This document shows positions 26,792 through 34,527 of a stretch of DNA of 64,000 nucleotides, one piece after another. Location: NCBI RefSeq assembly GCF_013170705.1, contig NZ_CP033334.1:5309501-5373500 (forward strand), in the 5' to 3' direction. The first letter of the stretch is position 1. Each line of letters begins with the position of its first letter. Origin of the DNA: Mesorhizobium loti. Its GTDB lineage: Bacteria > Pseudomonadota > Alphaproteobacteria > Rhizobiales > Rhizobiaceae. The notes below the pieces were generated by a model that was not told the DNA's origin, did no database searches, and saw nothing but the letters and a program-made list of their open reading frames with translations. The position numbers and the translations under genes are program-made.

Positions 26792-27274
26792 TCAGGCCGT
26801 GGCCTTGCCACGCTTTGTCGCCTTGGCGACAGTGGCCGGTGCAGCCGGCTTGCGGCCAAGTCCCGTCGACTTCGCCAGCGCCGACCGGGTCGCCGAGTAG
26901 TTCGGAGCAACCATCGGATAGTCCGGCGGCAAGCCCCATTTGGCCCGATAGTCGTCCGGGCTCAAACCATAGTCTGTCCTGAGGTGTCGCTTGAGCGACT
27001 TGAATTTCTTTCCATCCTCCAGGCAGACGATGTAGTCGGGAAACACCGACTTTTTCGGATTGACAGCCGGAACCAGGCTCGGGCTTTCCACGACGGCCGC
27101 GCCAGCCAGCTTGCGAACCGAGGCGCTGACGCTGGCAATCAGGTCAGGCAGGCCGGAAGCCGGAAGCGGATTGTTGCCGACATAGGCCGAGACAATATCG
27201 GCCGTCAGCTCGATAACGGTCTTATCCTCGATATTTGACAATTCTTTCACCTTCTTTGCGACAAAGTCATCCAC
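26792..27274 (-). CDS. mucR: MucR/Ros-family transcriptional regulator without canonical zinc ligands
   Basis: A 160-residue protein matching MucR/RosR, nucleoid-like regulators of exopolysaccharide, motility and cell-cycle genes in rhizobia. The oligomerising N-terminus (LTADIVSAYVGNN) and the DNA-binding core (FKSLKRHLRTDYGLSPDDY) are present. In Ros the zinc is held by Cys, Cys, His, His; here the second ligand is Asp87 (CLED instead of CLEC) and the fourth is Tyr102, leaving Cys84 and His97. M. loti MucR-like proteins known to fold without zinc show comparable replacements. The start is a GTG at 27274. A 15-bp A+T-rich palindrome lies 119 bp upstream. Confidence 0.93.
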   Translation of the reverse strand: MDDFVAKKVKELSNIEDKTVIELTADIVSAYVGNNPLPASGLPDLIASVSASVRKLAGAAVVESPSLVPAVNPKKSVFPDYIVCLEDGKKFKSLKRHLRTDYGLSPDDYRAKWGLPPDYPMVAPNYSATRSALAKSTGLGRKPAAPATVAKATKRGKATA

Positions 27275-27392
27275 CCCAGCGAAGACTTTTGTCGATGTAT
27301 CTCTTTAACCGCGTCCCCCAACGGGCCGCCAAGCTCCAAAACGAATCAAGACTTGGCGTCAACTACTTTTATGGAAAATCGACGTCACGCAA

Positions 27393-27407
27393 ATTAGAAA
27401 ATCTAAT
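27393..27407. promoter_or_regulatory. A+T-rich palindrome upstream of mucR
   Basis: ATTAGA-AAA-TCTAAT is a perfect inverted repeat within the only A+T-rich patch here (about 27360-27410). MucR-family proteins prefer A+T-rich sites with T-A steps, so this is a candidate autoregulatory site. It overlaps the stop of the upstream small gene. Confidence 0.4.
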
Positions 27408-27606
27408 ACTTGGAGCCGGCAGACTTGGTTGTCCGGCCGTCGGCCAATATCTCAAGAATACGCTTCCATCGGGCACAGCGCCCGAAATCCTTCTGTTCAA
27501 TCGCCTTCTCGGCCTTCATCGCCGCGTAAAGCGGTGCCTCGGCGCCGAATTCCTTGATCAGCCAGTGCGCTTCCTGCCTCGCGAGACGTTCATCTTCGTC
27601 AAACAT
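27403..27606 (-). CDS. Small conserved hypothetical protein (67 residues)
   Basis: The frame MFDEDERLARQEAHWLIKEF continues to a Lys/Ala-rich helix with DFGRCARWKRILEILADG. The charge pattern suggests an all-alpha soluble protein. It overlaps the end of the EamA gene by eight bases, so it is translated from the same message. I have seen similar short proteins in rhizobia but know no function; the pairing with an exporter may be incidental. Confidence 0.7.
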   Translation of the reverse strand: MFDEDERLARQEAHWLIKEFGAEAPLYAAMKAEKAIEQKDFGRCARWKRILEILADGRTTKSAGSKY

Positions 27607-28561
27607 GGTCTTGCGCCTCCGAACGTTCCAGCCCGACCGCTATGCAACTGCCGATGACAAGGACTGCTCCGGCGATAGCGGTCGTCGTCAGTCGTTCGCC
27701 GGACAGGGTCAGCAGCAACGTCGACGCGATCGGCGTGAGATAGGCGATGACAGCGACCTTGCCGCTGCCTTCGAGCTTCAAGGCGCGAGACCAGAGGTGG
27801 TAACCCAGGCCCATCGGGCCGGCGCCAAGATAGAGCCCAAGGGCCAGATCCACCCCGGTGGGCCATGCGACGCCTTCGCGAGCCGACCATAAAAGCGTCA
27901 AGGCGACGCCGACCAGCGACGAGGGCAGCAACAGCCGCTCGGGCGACGTAGCGAGCCGCCTCACCATCACCGAATAAAAGGCCATGCACAGCGCGGACCC
28001 GAAGGCGGCGAAATAGCCGACAAGATCGCCCTGGAACCAGGCGCTCTCACGCCCGCCCGAAATCACCAGTGCGACGCCGACGAACCCAAGGGCCGCGGCA
28101 AGCCCCAGCAAAGCCGGACGGCGCGGATTTTCGAACACGATCACTGCCGCGGCCACCATCAAGGGCCAAGTGTAGGCCACGAGATTGGCCTCGATTACCG
28201 GCATCGATGCAAAGGCGATGTATTGCAGCACCATGGTGCCGACCAGACCGATGAAGCCGACCGCGAGCGATGCCAACGCCGCCCCGGCCACCGGCGCGGA
28301 CTTTTCCCGGCTCATCAGCCGGATGACGGCGAGGACCAGTGCAGCCCCTGCAAATTGCAGGAACTGCACCTGCGAGACCGGATGGTTGGCCAAGAGGGAT
28401 TTGCCGACCAAGGCATTGGTCGACCACAAAGCCACCGCGCCGGCGGCGAAGACCAGCCCGGATAGCGAGCCTGACCCATGCCGAAGGAATCGGCATGGCG
28501 CTCTATCTCCAGGCTTGACCATGACCTTGTCCGAAAACCGGGTTCTACTTTTCGGAATCAT
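27599..28561 (-). CDS. EamA/DMT-family exporter
   Basis: A 320-residue inner-membrane protein with ten hydrophobic helices in two EamA repeats (AGAVALWSTNALVGKSLL, and the second half AFYSVMVRRLATSPE onward). Family members export amino acids or related small metabolites. The first 16 or so residues (MIPKSRTRFSDKVMV) look like translated intergenic repeat sequence (CCGAAAAG...TTTTCGG) rather than protein; the true start is probably the ATG at 28522 or a later codon. It lies six bases after the 2OG-oxygenase gene, so it may export that enzyme's product. Confidence 0.88.
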   Translation of the reverse strand: MIPKSRTRFSDKVMVKPGDRAPCRFLRHGSGSLSGLVFAAGAVALWSTNALVGKSLLANHPVSQVQFLQFAGAALVLAVIRLMSREKSAPVAGAALASLAVGFIGLVGTMVLQYIAFASMPVIEANLVAYTWPLMVAAAVIVFENPRRPALLGLAAALGFVGVALVISGGRESAWFQGDLVGYFAAFGSALCMAFYSVMVRRLATSPERLLLPSSLVGVALTLLWSAREGVAWPTGVDLALGLYLGAGPMGLGYHLWSRALKLEGSGKVAVIAYLTPIASTLLLTLSGERLTTTAIAGAVLVIGSCIAVGLERSEAQDHV

Positions 28562-28567
28562 GGTTCG

Positions 28568-29404
28568 CTACCATGAGTCCCGTGTCCCGCCTGGAACCTG
28601 TGCTTCGGCAGATGGGGCGGGCGTGGGATGCTCCGCCTCGAACCGGCGATAGGCAGGCAACTGGTTGGTCCAGACATCTTCGGCCAGTTCGTTGACCCAC
28701 TGGCGGTCGTGGTCGTTGTCGGCGGCAAGATAGAACATGCGGTTGTCGTCGACATAGGGCTTGGCCACCGAACGCTGGTTGAGCACCAGTGTGACGCGCT
28801 CGCCGTACTGGATCGGCGCTGTGCGATGCAGGACGCCAAGGAACTGGCCGAGCGTCGCGTATTTCATCTTGTGATCGATGCGCATGATACGGTTGCGCGG
28901 GATTTCGCGTCCGGATTCGAGGATGGCGCGGCCGGTCTCGGAATCGTCGCAATAAATTTCGAGATGGCCGCCGACCAGCGGATCGCTGATCGACAGCGGA
29001 ATGAGCTCGGTGACCGGAACGCCGTCGCAATGCCATTCGACGGCGCCATCCCTGGGATTCATGAAGGTGACGGTCGAGCCGACGATCGACAGCGGATAGG
29101 GCTCCAGCTTCGTGCCCATCATGTCAGACAGTCGCTCCAGGCGCAGCTTGTCGTGCAGCAATTCCTTGATTTCGGGGATGAAACGGTCAGCGCCGGTGAT
29201 AAAGGTCAGGTCGAGATGCTTGTGCACAGCATGGCTCGCCTTGAGCTTCAGGGCAGCCTCCTCGATTGCGGCAAGCAGGGCCGGATCATAGCCATGAAGA
29301 TACTGCGCAACGCCGAAACTCGACACTTTCCAGGCGGTTTCGTGTCCGATAATGGCCTCGCGGCTCATCGCATAGCGCAGTTCGGGTATGGTGTGTGCGT
29401 TCAT
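28568..29404 (-). CDS. Probable 2-oxoglutarate/Fe(II)-dependent oxygenase
   Basis: A 278-residue soluble protein that I do not recognise by name but that carries the facial triad layout of 2OG-Fe(II) oxygenases: His125-x-Asp127 in EWHCDG, distal His193 in VLHRTAP and Arg203 ten residues later (GERVTLVLNQRS), suited to bind 2-oxoglutarate. Between them GGHLEIYCDD fits the double-stranded beta-helix. Such enzymes hydroxylate amino acids or peptides. The ATG at 29404 begins MNAHTIPELRY. Downstream is an EamA exporter and upstream a divergent LysR gene, suggesting modification and export of a small amine or amino acid. Substrate unknown. Confidence 0.7.
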   Translation of the reverse strand: MNAHTIPELRYAMSREAIIGHETAWKVSSFGVAQYLHGYDPALLAAIEEAALKLKASHAVHKHLDLTFITGADRFIPEIKELLHDKLRLERLSDMMGTKLEPYPLSIVGSTVTFMNPRDGAVEWHCDGVPVTELIPLSISDPLVGGHLEIYCDDSETGRAILESGREIPRNRIMRIDHKMKYATLGQFLGVLHRTAPIQYGERVTLVLNQRSVAKPYVDDNRMFYLAADNDHDRQWVNELAEDVWTNQLPAYRRFEAEHPTPAPSAEAQVPGGTRDSW

Positions 29405-29515
29405 TGTACTTCTCCAAGCGGGGGCAAACACTTGGTTAACAGTCGATTAAATTAGCCCCCCCTGTAAAATTAGGAATGCTAGTGCTACCGTAAGCCCAGC
29501 TTAAGGTCGAACCCA
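29405..29515. promoter_or_regulatory. Divergent control region of oxygenase operon and LysR gene
   Basis: These 111 bp must hold both promoters. GGGGGC (29420-29425) and GCCCCC (29455-29460) form an inverted repeat around an A+T-rich centre (TTAACAGTCGATTAAATTAG). LysR proteins usually bind such an intergenic region. Confidence 0.5.
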
Positions 29516-30475
29516 GTGCGTCTGCTCAGTCAGGTCAACCTCAATTCGCTGAAAATCGTGGAAAGTGCTGCAAGGCACGGCAATTTCACGCGCGCGGGCG
29601 AAGAGCAGTTTATCACCGCTTCCGCGGTCAGCCAGCGCGTCAAGAGCCTTGAGGACCAGCTGCGCTTCAAGATTTTCCAGCGCGGCGGCAATGCGGTGTC
29701 GCTGACGCCGGAGGGTGAGACCTATGTCTCGCGCGTTCGAGAGGCACTGGAGCGAATCGTCGCCGCCAGCATGGAAGCGACCGGGCAATCGCAGGAGCAT
29801 GTGCTGAAAATATCCGTGCTGCCGACCTTTGCCGCGCGCTGGCTGTTTCCGCGCCTGCCGCTGTTTCAGCGGCGATATCCCGATATCGTGATGCGGGTTT
29901 CGACCTCCTACGCCACGCATGAGTTCACGACCTCCGATTTCGATCTCGAAATCCGCTATGGCGACGGCCACTTCAACGGGTTGCCATCCGATCTGCTGTT
30001 TCGGGAAGACCTGACGCCGGTGTGCAGCCGCAAGCTGTTCCATGAGGTTCTCGGCGACAAGCCGCTGTCGAAGGTGACCCCGGATGACCTCAAGCTCTTC
30101 ACGCTATTGCATTCCGATACCTGCACCCAGAACTGGCAATCCTGGCTGGCTTTCTCCGGCGCCAGCTTCGTGCTCAGTGAGACCAAGAGCATCTATTTCG
30201 ACTCGTGCATGATGTCCTACGAGGCGGCCAATGCCGGAATGGGTTTCGCCGTCGCCAACCGCGCCTACATGGCCAGCGACATCCGCGCCGAAAGGCTGGT
30301 CGCTCCCTTTGCCGTCCACCACCCGAACACGGCCGGCTGGTATTTCGTCTCCCCGCACAAGAGCCTGGCCGCACGCAAGGTGCAGCTGTTCAAACAATGG
30401 GTAATGGCGGAAGCGGCCTTGACGCAGCGCCAATTGGATAGCGAAATCAGAGACTTGGCTGCTGAAGCTGTCTGA
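29516..30475 (+). CDS. LysR-family regulator (GcvA-like)
   Basis: A 319-residue protein with an N-terminal winged helix-turn-helix (LNSLKIVESAARHGNFTRAG, ASAVSQRVKSLEDQL) and a C-terminal substrate-binding domain in two lobes (VLPTFAARWLFPRL, then the C-terminal AANAGMGFAVANRAY). The style, with SFTRAAEEL-like and PRLPLFQ motifs, is that of GcvA. The GTG at 29516 begins the protein. Divergent from the 2OG-oxygenase gene, it is likely its activator, with the substrate amino acid as co-inducer. Confidence 0.92.
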   Translation: MRLLSQVNLNSLKIVESAARHGNFTRAGEEQFITASAVSQRVKSLEDQLRFKIFQRGGNAVSLTPEGETYVSRVREALERIVAASMEATGQSQEHVLKISVLPTFAARWLFPRLPLFQRRYPDIVMRVSTSYATHEFTTSDFDLEIRYGDGHFNGLPSDLLFREDLTPVCSRKLFHEVLGDKPLSKVTPDDLKLFTLLHSDTCTQNWQSWLAFSGASFVLSETKSIYFDSCMMSYEAANAGMGFAVANRAYMASDIRAERLVAPFAVHHPNTAGWYFVSPHKSLAARKVQLFKQWVMAEAALTQRQLDSEIRDLAAEAV

Positions 30476-30542
30476 AATTCGGATCGTCCCTCGATGACGG
30501 CGCGAGCCGCCAGCTCTCGAATCCAGAACGAAAACAACGGGA

Positions 30543-31055
30543 TCAGGCGAAAGCCCTGCCCTCCTCCGTGCGCTGGAAATGCGCCAGATCGAGTTGCACG
30601 GAAGGGCGACCGAGAACCGTGAGGATCATATGCGCCTGACCGCGATGATGGGTCTGGTGGTTGAAGACATGAGCGAGCGCCGGCGCCAGGCGCTGCGAGA
30701 CGGTGCGCATGTCCGATACGGTCATATAGGTGAAGCGGCCCGACAGCGCCTTGTCGCTCAAGCCGGCGAGCCAGTCGATGATCCGCCGATCCTCCGCCTC
30801 GCGCGCCGTCCTCAAATCGGGCAAGGTGCGATGCAGCACGGCGTCCAGCGCCGTCGGCGCGTCGCCTTCGCCGGTGAAGCGCTTCATCCAGATGCGATCG
30901 GCGGCGAGCAGGTGGTTGAGCGTGCCCATCAGCGAGCCGAAGAAGGCGCCGACATCGCGGTTGAATTCCTCCTCATCGAGATCGGTCGCCGCGGCATAGA
31001 TGCGGCCATTGGCCCATTGATTGTAGGCCGCAAACATCATGAAGTGCTGTTTCAT
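30543..31055 (-). CDS. DinB-family protein
   Basis: A 170-residue four-helix-bundle protein. The DinB metal-binding histidines appear as TLNHLLAADRIW and HVFNHQTHHRGQAH, with a third His in the N-terminal half. Relatives bind nickel or zinc, and some act as thiol transferases or damage-inducible proteins without known activity. The ATG at 31055 has GGGAG upstream. It is divergent from the GST gene at 31122 with 66 bp between. Confidence 0.88.
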   Translation of the reverse strand: MKQHFMMFAAYNQWANGRIYAAATDLDEEEFNRDVGAFFGSLMGTLNHLLAADRIWMKRFTGEGDAPTALDAVLHRTLPDLRTAREAEDRRIIDWLAGLSDKALSGRFTYMTVSDMRTVSQRLAPALAHVFNHQTHHRGQAHMILTVLGRPSVQLDLAHFQRTEEGRAFA

Positions 31056-31121
31056 CTTTTCTCCCGCCGCCCGTCTCGGGGTGTCGCGAGCGATACCTAG
31101 ACCGCAAAGGGACCCGCGCCA

Positions 31122-31814
31122 ATGACCATTCTGCTTTATGATCTCGTCGGGCGTGACGAGAGCCGTCCGTTCAGCCCGCATTGCTGGAAGGCAACGATGG
31201 CGCTGGCCCACAAAGGCCTCGATGTCTCAACCGCGCCGACGCGTTTTCTCGAGGTCCCCACCATAGAAGGCGGCGCTTCGAAAAGCGTTCCGGTGATCCG
31301 CGACGGCGACAAGGTGGTCATCGATTCCTTCGCCATCGCGCTCTATCTAGACGAAGCCTATCCGGACCGGCCGACGCTGTTTGGCGGCGAAGGCGGCAAG
31401 GCGATGGCGCGCTTCATCGAGCGCTGGTCGCAATTGACCATCCATCCCTACGTCACCACGGCCGCGCTCACCGACCTCCATGCCATGCAGGACGAAGAGA
31501 ACGCCGTGTATTTCCGGCAGAGCCGGGAGCAGCGCCTCGGCAAGCCGTTGGAAGATGTCGTCGCGGCACGCGACGGCGGATTGGCGGCGTTTCGGGCCTC
31601 GCTTGAGCCGCTGCGATCAATGCTGAGCTATCAGCCCTTTATCGGCGGTGCCTCGCCGCTGTTTGCGGACTATATCGTCTTCGGCGCGCTGCAATGGGCG
31701 CGCATTGCCACCCCTTATCAGCTGCTCGAAAACAGCGACGTGGCGGCGCAATGGTTCAGCCGCTGCCTCGACCTGCATGGCGGGCTGGGACGAAAGGTGG
31801 CGGCGGCGGCGTGA
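31122..31814 (+). CDS. Glutathione S-transferase family protein
   Basis: A 230-residue protein with the N-terminal thioredoxin-like domain (LLYDLVGRDESRPFSPHCWK, cis-proline region KSVPVIRDGDKVVIDSFAIALYLDE) and the helical C-terminal domain. The Ser-Pro-His-Cys pattern around residue 17 suggests a serine- or cysteine-type catalytic residue as in bacterial beta/omega-like GSTs. Its substrate cannot be told. It stands alone; a second GST lies at 39441. Confidence 0.9.
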   Translation: MTILLYDLVGRDESRPFSPHCWKATMALAHKGLDVSTAPTRFLEVPTIEGGASKSVPVIRDGDKVVIDSFAIALYLDEAYPDRPTLFGGEGGKAMARFIERWSQLTIHPYVTTAALTDLHAMQDEENAVYFRQSREQRLGKPLEDVVAARDGGLAAFRASLEPLRSMLSYQPFIGGASPLFADYIVFGALQWARIATPYQLLENSDVAAQWFSRCLDLHGGLGRKVAAAA

Positions 31815-31896
31815 CGGCCGCAAAACGCCCGCCCTGCCCGCAAGGCAGCTCGGGCGCCGTCAATCCGTGGCGAAGACCAGCTGCGGGATAGCAGGC

Positions 31897-32169
31897 TTAC
31901 TTGGCCGCCTTCTTTGGCTTGCCGGTTTTCGGCTTGCTGGCTTTCGTGGCGGCCTTTTCTTCCTTGGGCGCGGCCTTGGCCTTGCCAGCGCCAGATGCCT
32001 TCCTGGCTGGCGTCTTGGCCGCCGACGGCTTGGCCGCGTCCTCCCGATCGATGTCGGCCGCCGCCTGGTGCCAATGGCGTTCGTGGTGACCGGCCGGTTG
32101 CCCTTCTTCCTGCCAGATCTGATGTGCGCGGTTGCGAATGCGCTCCTGACGATCGTCTGCCATGGTCAT
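31897..32169 (-). CDS. DUF2934 domain protein with Lys/Ala-rich tail
   Basis: A 90-residue protein. The first half, RIRNRAHQIWQEEGQPAGH and HWHQAAADI, matches the DUF2934 motif found in many rhizobia. The second half is a low-complexity basic tail (KAKAAPKEEKAATKASK), reminiscent of histone-H1-like sequences. GGAG five bases before the ATG at 32169 decides the start; an ATG six bases later is possible. The very long frame continuing upstream through the 81-bp repeats is not credible. Function unknown; DNA or RNA binding is plausible from charge alone. Confidence 0.78.
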   Translation of the reverse strand: MTMADDRQERIRNRAHQIWQEEGQPAGHHERHWHQAAADIDREDAAKPSAAKTPARKASGAGKAKAAPKEEKAATKASKPKTGKPKKAAK

Positions 32170-32688
32170 GTTGTCTCCATTCGGGCCGACTTCAGCGCGG
32201 CGCCGATACGCGACTATAGCAAGCAAAGCGTTGCTGTGCAGCCGTCTGATCCGGCCTAGGGGCTGCCGGCCCGACATCGAAGCACCTCGCCGGTCCGGCG
32301 CTCCGCGATGGGTGCTCTTCACGCGCGAGGCCAGGCAATTGGCTTTCCGTCCGCTTCGCGGACCGGTTCCCTGCCCTTCGCTATCGCTGCGGGCGTTCGT
32401 CGCTCGGAAAGCCAAGCAATTGGCTTTCCGTCCGCTTCGCGGACCGGTTCCCTGCCCTTCGCTGTCACTGCGGGCGTTCGTCGCTCGGAAAGCCAAGCAA
32501 TTGGCTTTCCGTCCGCTTCGCGGACCGGTTCCCTGCCCTTCGCTGTCGCTGCGGGCGTTCGTCGCTCGGAAAGCCAAGCAATTGGCTTTCCGTCCGCTTC
32601 GCGGACCGCTCCTCACCCCTTGGCAATGGGTCGGGCGGCTTGTATAGAGCCCGCCACTCTCAATTCCATTCTCAGACAAGGACGACCC
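32170..32688. other. Repeat-filled intergenic region before ndk
   Basis: No gene is supported; long frames in several phases are by-products of the 81-bp period being divisible by three. It contains the tandem array at 32336-32609, and the ndk promoter must lie at its right end. Confidence 0.6.
32336..32609. repeat. 81-bp tandem repeat, about 3.4 copies
   Basis: Units begin at 32336, 32417, 32498 and 32579 with CAATTGGCTTTCCGTCCGC, each exactly 81 bp apart and nearly identical; the fourth is cut after about 30 bp. Each unit contains GTCCGC-TTC-GCGGAC (a small hairpin) and outer arms GGCTTTCCG/CGGAAAGCC that could form a larger hairpin. Between units only a few base changes are seen. It is neither CRISPR-like (no unique spacers) nor an insertion sequence. 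Confidence 0.9.
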
Positions 32689-33111
32689 ATGGCGCTCGAA
32701 CGCACCTTCTCCATGATCAAGCCGGACGCAACCCGGCGCAACCTCACCGGCGCCATCACCAAGATGCTCGAGGACGCCGGCCTGCGCGTCATCGCTTCGC
32801 GCCGTGTGTGGATGAGCCGCCGCGAGGCGGAAGGCTTTTACGCTGTCCACAAGGACCGCCCGTTCTTCGGCGAACTGGTCGAGTTCATGTCCTCGGCTCC
32901 GACGATCGTCCAGGTTCTGGAGGGCGAGAACGCCATTGCCAGGAACCGCGAAGTGATGGGTGCCACCAACCCGGCCAACGCCGCCGAAGGCACCATCCGC
33001 AAGGTGCATGCGCTGTCGATCGGCGAGAATTCGGTGCACGGCTCCGACGCGCCGGAAACCGCCGCGCAGGAAATCAAGTACTGGTTCTCGGACACCGAGA
33101 TCGTCGGCTGA
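32689..33111 (+). CDS. ndk: Nucleoside diphosphate kinase
   Basis: Ndk (140 residues) equilibrates nucleoside triphosphates through a phosphohistidine. [14 protein letters not shown] begins the protein, and the active-site His117 lies in ENSVHGSD. The ATG at 32689 has AAGGAC upstream; a longer frame arises from the preceding repeats. A rho-independent terminator follows at 33135-33163. The repeat array 80 bp upstream may influence its promoter. Confidence 0.97.
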   Translation: MALERTFSMIKPDATRRNLTGAITKMLEDAGLRVIASRRVWMSRREAEGFYAVHKDRPFFGELVEFMSSAPTIVQVLEGENAIARNREVMGATNPANAAEGTIRKVHALSIGENSVHGSDAPETAAQEIKYWFSDTEIVG

Positions 33112-33134
33112 GCCGACACTGCCAAGTCCTACGT

Positions 33135-33163
33135 GAAAAGGCCGGCACCTCGCCGGCCTTTTT
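33135..33163 (+). terminator. Rho-independent terminator of ndk
   Basis: GAAAAGGCCGGC, loop, GCCGGCCTTTTTC: an eight to ten bp G+C-rich stem followed by a run of T. It also sits just before the stop of the convergent YbaY/META gene, so it may work both ways. Confidence 0.9.
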
Positions 33164-33172
33164 CATTGGCGG

Positions 33173-33937
33173 TCAGCTCGCGGCGCTGAAGCGAAGGATT
33201 TCGCGGCCGTTCTTGTCCGATATGGTGAGCTTGCCGGCATCGACCTTGTAGGACGCGGCCCTGGCCAAGGCATCGAACAGCGCCTTTTCCTCGGCCATCA
33301 CCTCGGACGCGCAGGCCTTGTAGGTCGAACCGATGTTGCTGATCGCGATCGCCTGGCCATCGACCTTCGCTGTGGCAAAATAGGCGTTGCAGGGGCCACT
33401 GCCGCCGGCCTTGCCAGCCTCGCTGACCCTGAACGTCGCCTGCGGCGCGGTGATGGCGCCGAAGCCGTCGACATAGTCGGCCACCCAGAGCTGACCAAAG
33501 ACGGAAGCCGTCGGCTCGCCGCCTGGCGCGACCATCTTGAGCATGATGGTTTGCGGTGCGCCGGCCAGCGGATCGAGCTGGTGGCGCACATCGGAAATGA
33601 ACATCAACTTGCCGTCGACAGTGATCCGCGCCTGCAGCGCATAGGTCATCTGTGACCGGATCGCCGCTGGATCGAATTTGATCTCGAAGCTGATCGGCAC
33701 CTGGCCGGTCGGCTTGATGGTCTGCTCGCCGATGACCCTGGCCGGCGCGTCGGCCAGCGAGACATCGACAAGCTGGACGGAAAGCGCGGCGCTGGGCGGC
33801 AGGGCGATGCGCTCGCGATAGATCACCTCGCCTCTCACCGCCTTCTCGGCGGCCACGGACAGTTCCGGCACCGCCAGGATACCGACGATCAGAGGCACGA
33901 AACCGAAGACGAAGAACTCCGCGAGCCTGTCCAGCAT
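33173..33937 (-). CDS. YbaY-like plus META (HslJ) domain exported protein
   Basis: A 254-residue protein. An N-terminal hydrophobic stretch (FVFGFVPLIVGILAVPEL) looks like a signal peptide or anchor, followed by a YbaY-type domain (GEVIYRERIALPPSAALSVQ ... KFDPAAI) and, from about residue 150, a META/HslJ domain (GSGPCNAYFATAKVDGQAI, EKALFDALA). E. coli YbaY is a lipoprotein, but no lipobox cysteine is seen here. GGGAGG five bases before the ATG at 33937 decides the start. META proteins help in outer-membrane or heat-stress functions; exact role unknown. Confidence 0.85.
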   Translation of the reverse strand: MLDRLAEFFVFGFVPLIVGILAVPELSVAAEKAVRGEVIYRERIALPPSAALSVQLVDVSLADAPARVIGEQTIKPTGQVPISFEIKFDPAAIRSQMTYALQARITVDGKLMFISDVRHQLDPLAGAPQTIMLKMVAPGGEPTASVFGQLWVADYVDGFGAITAPQATFRVSEAGKAGGSGPCNAYFATAKVDGQAIAISNIGSTYKACASEVMAEEKALFDALARAASYKVDAGKLTISDKNGREILRFSAAS

Positions 33938-34042
33938 GACCACCTCCCTTGCCAGGGATCGCCAATCCCCGGGCTGCCAATGGCTGACCACGCCGTCCAT
34001 CTGGCCAAAGGATTGCGGTCAATGCATGGCTGCGACGGGGAT

Positions 34043-34522
34043 TTATTCGGAAGGCGACTTCCAGCGCCCTGCCGCTTCGGCATCGATTTCCTTGGCCTCG
34101 ACCCAGCCGCCTTCCGAGCCATCGGCGCGATGCTCCTTCTTCCAGAAGGGTGCACGCGACTTCAGATAATCCATGAGGAAATTCGCCGCATCGAACGCCG
34201 CCTGGCGATGGGCCGAGGCGGCCACCACCAGCACAATATTCTGACCCGGGGCGATCTTGCCATGGCGGTGGATGACGGTGAGGCCTTGCAGCGGCCAGCG
34301 CTGAACCGCCTCAGCGGCGATACGACCGATCTCGGCTTCCGCCATGCCGGGATAATGCTCGAGTTCCAGTGCTGACAGGGAGCCCTGCTCATCCCGACAA
34401 AGACCGGAGAATGTGACCACCGCGCCGATATCGGCGCGGCCTTGCGTCAGCCCGGCAATCTCGGCGGCGACGTCGAAATCCTGGCGCTGGATGCGCACGC
34501 TCGGCACAAGTACGGCCGACAT
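34043..34522 (-). CDS. moaE: Molybdopterin synthase catalytic subunit
   Basis: MoaE (159 residues) with MoaD converts precursor Z to molybdopterin. Recognisable segments are VVTFSGLCRDE, LELEHYPGMAE, IHRHGKIAPGQNIV and the catalytic-lysine region LKSRAPFWKKE. Five bases separate it from the moaD stop. Products of moaE and moaD would serve the molybdoenzyme at 22-24 kb. Confidence 0.95.
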   Translation of the reverse strand: MSAVLVPSVRIQRQDFDVAAEIAGLTQGRADIGAVVTFSGLCRDEQGSLSALELEHYPGMAEAEIGRIAAEAVQRWPLQGLTVIHRHGKIAPGQNIVLVVAASAHRQAAFDAANFLMDYLKSRAPFWKKEHRADGSEGGWVEAKEIDAEAAGRWKSPSE

Positions 34523-34527
34523 GAGTA

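Noticed and set aside
32336..32609. CRISPR array
   Set aside because: Repeats are contiguous 81-bp units without unique spacers, and no cas genes are present.
31897..33039. Long frame of 380 codons through the tandem repeats, and its rightward counterparts (32162-32647, 32308-32688)
   Set aside because: Frames stay open only because the repeat period of 81 bp is divisible by three; only the DUF2934 part and ndk are supported.
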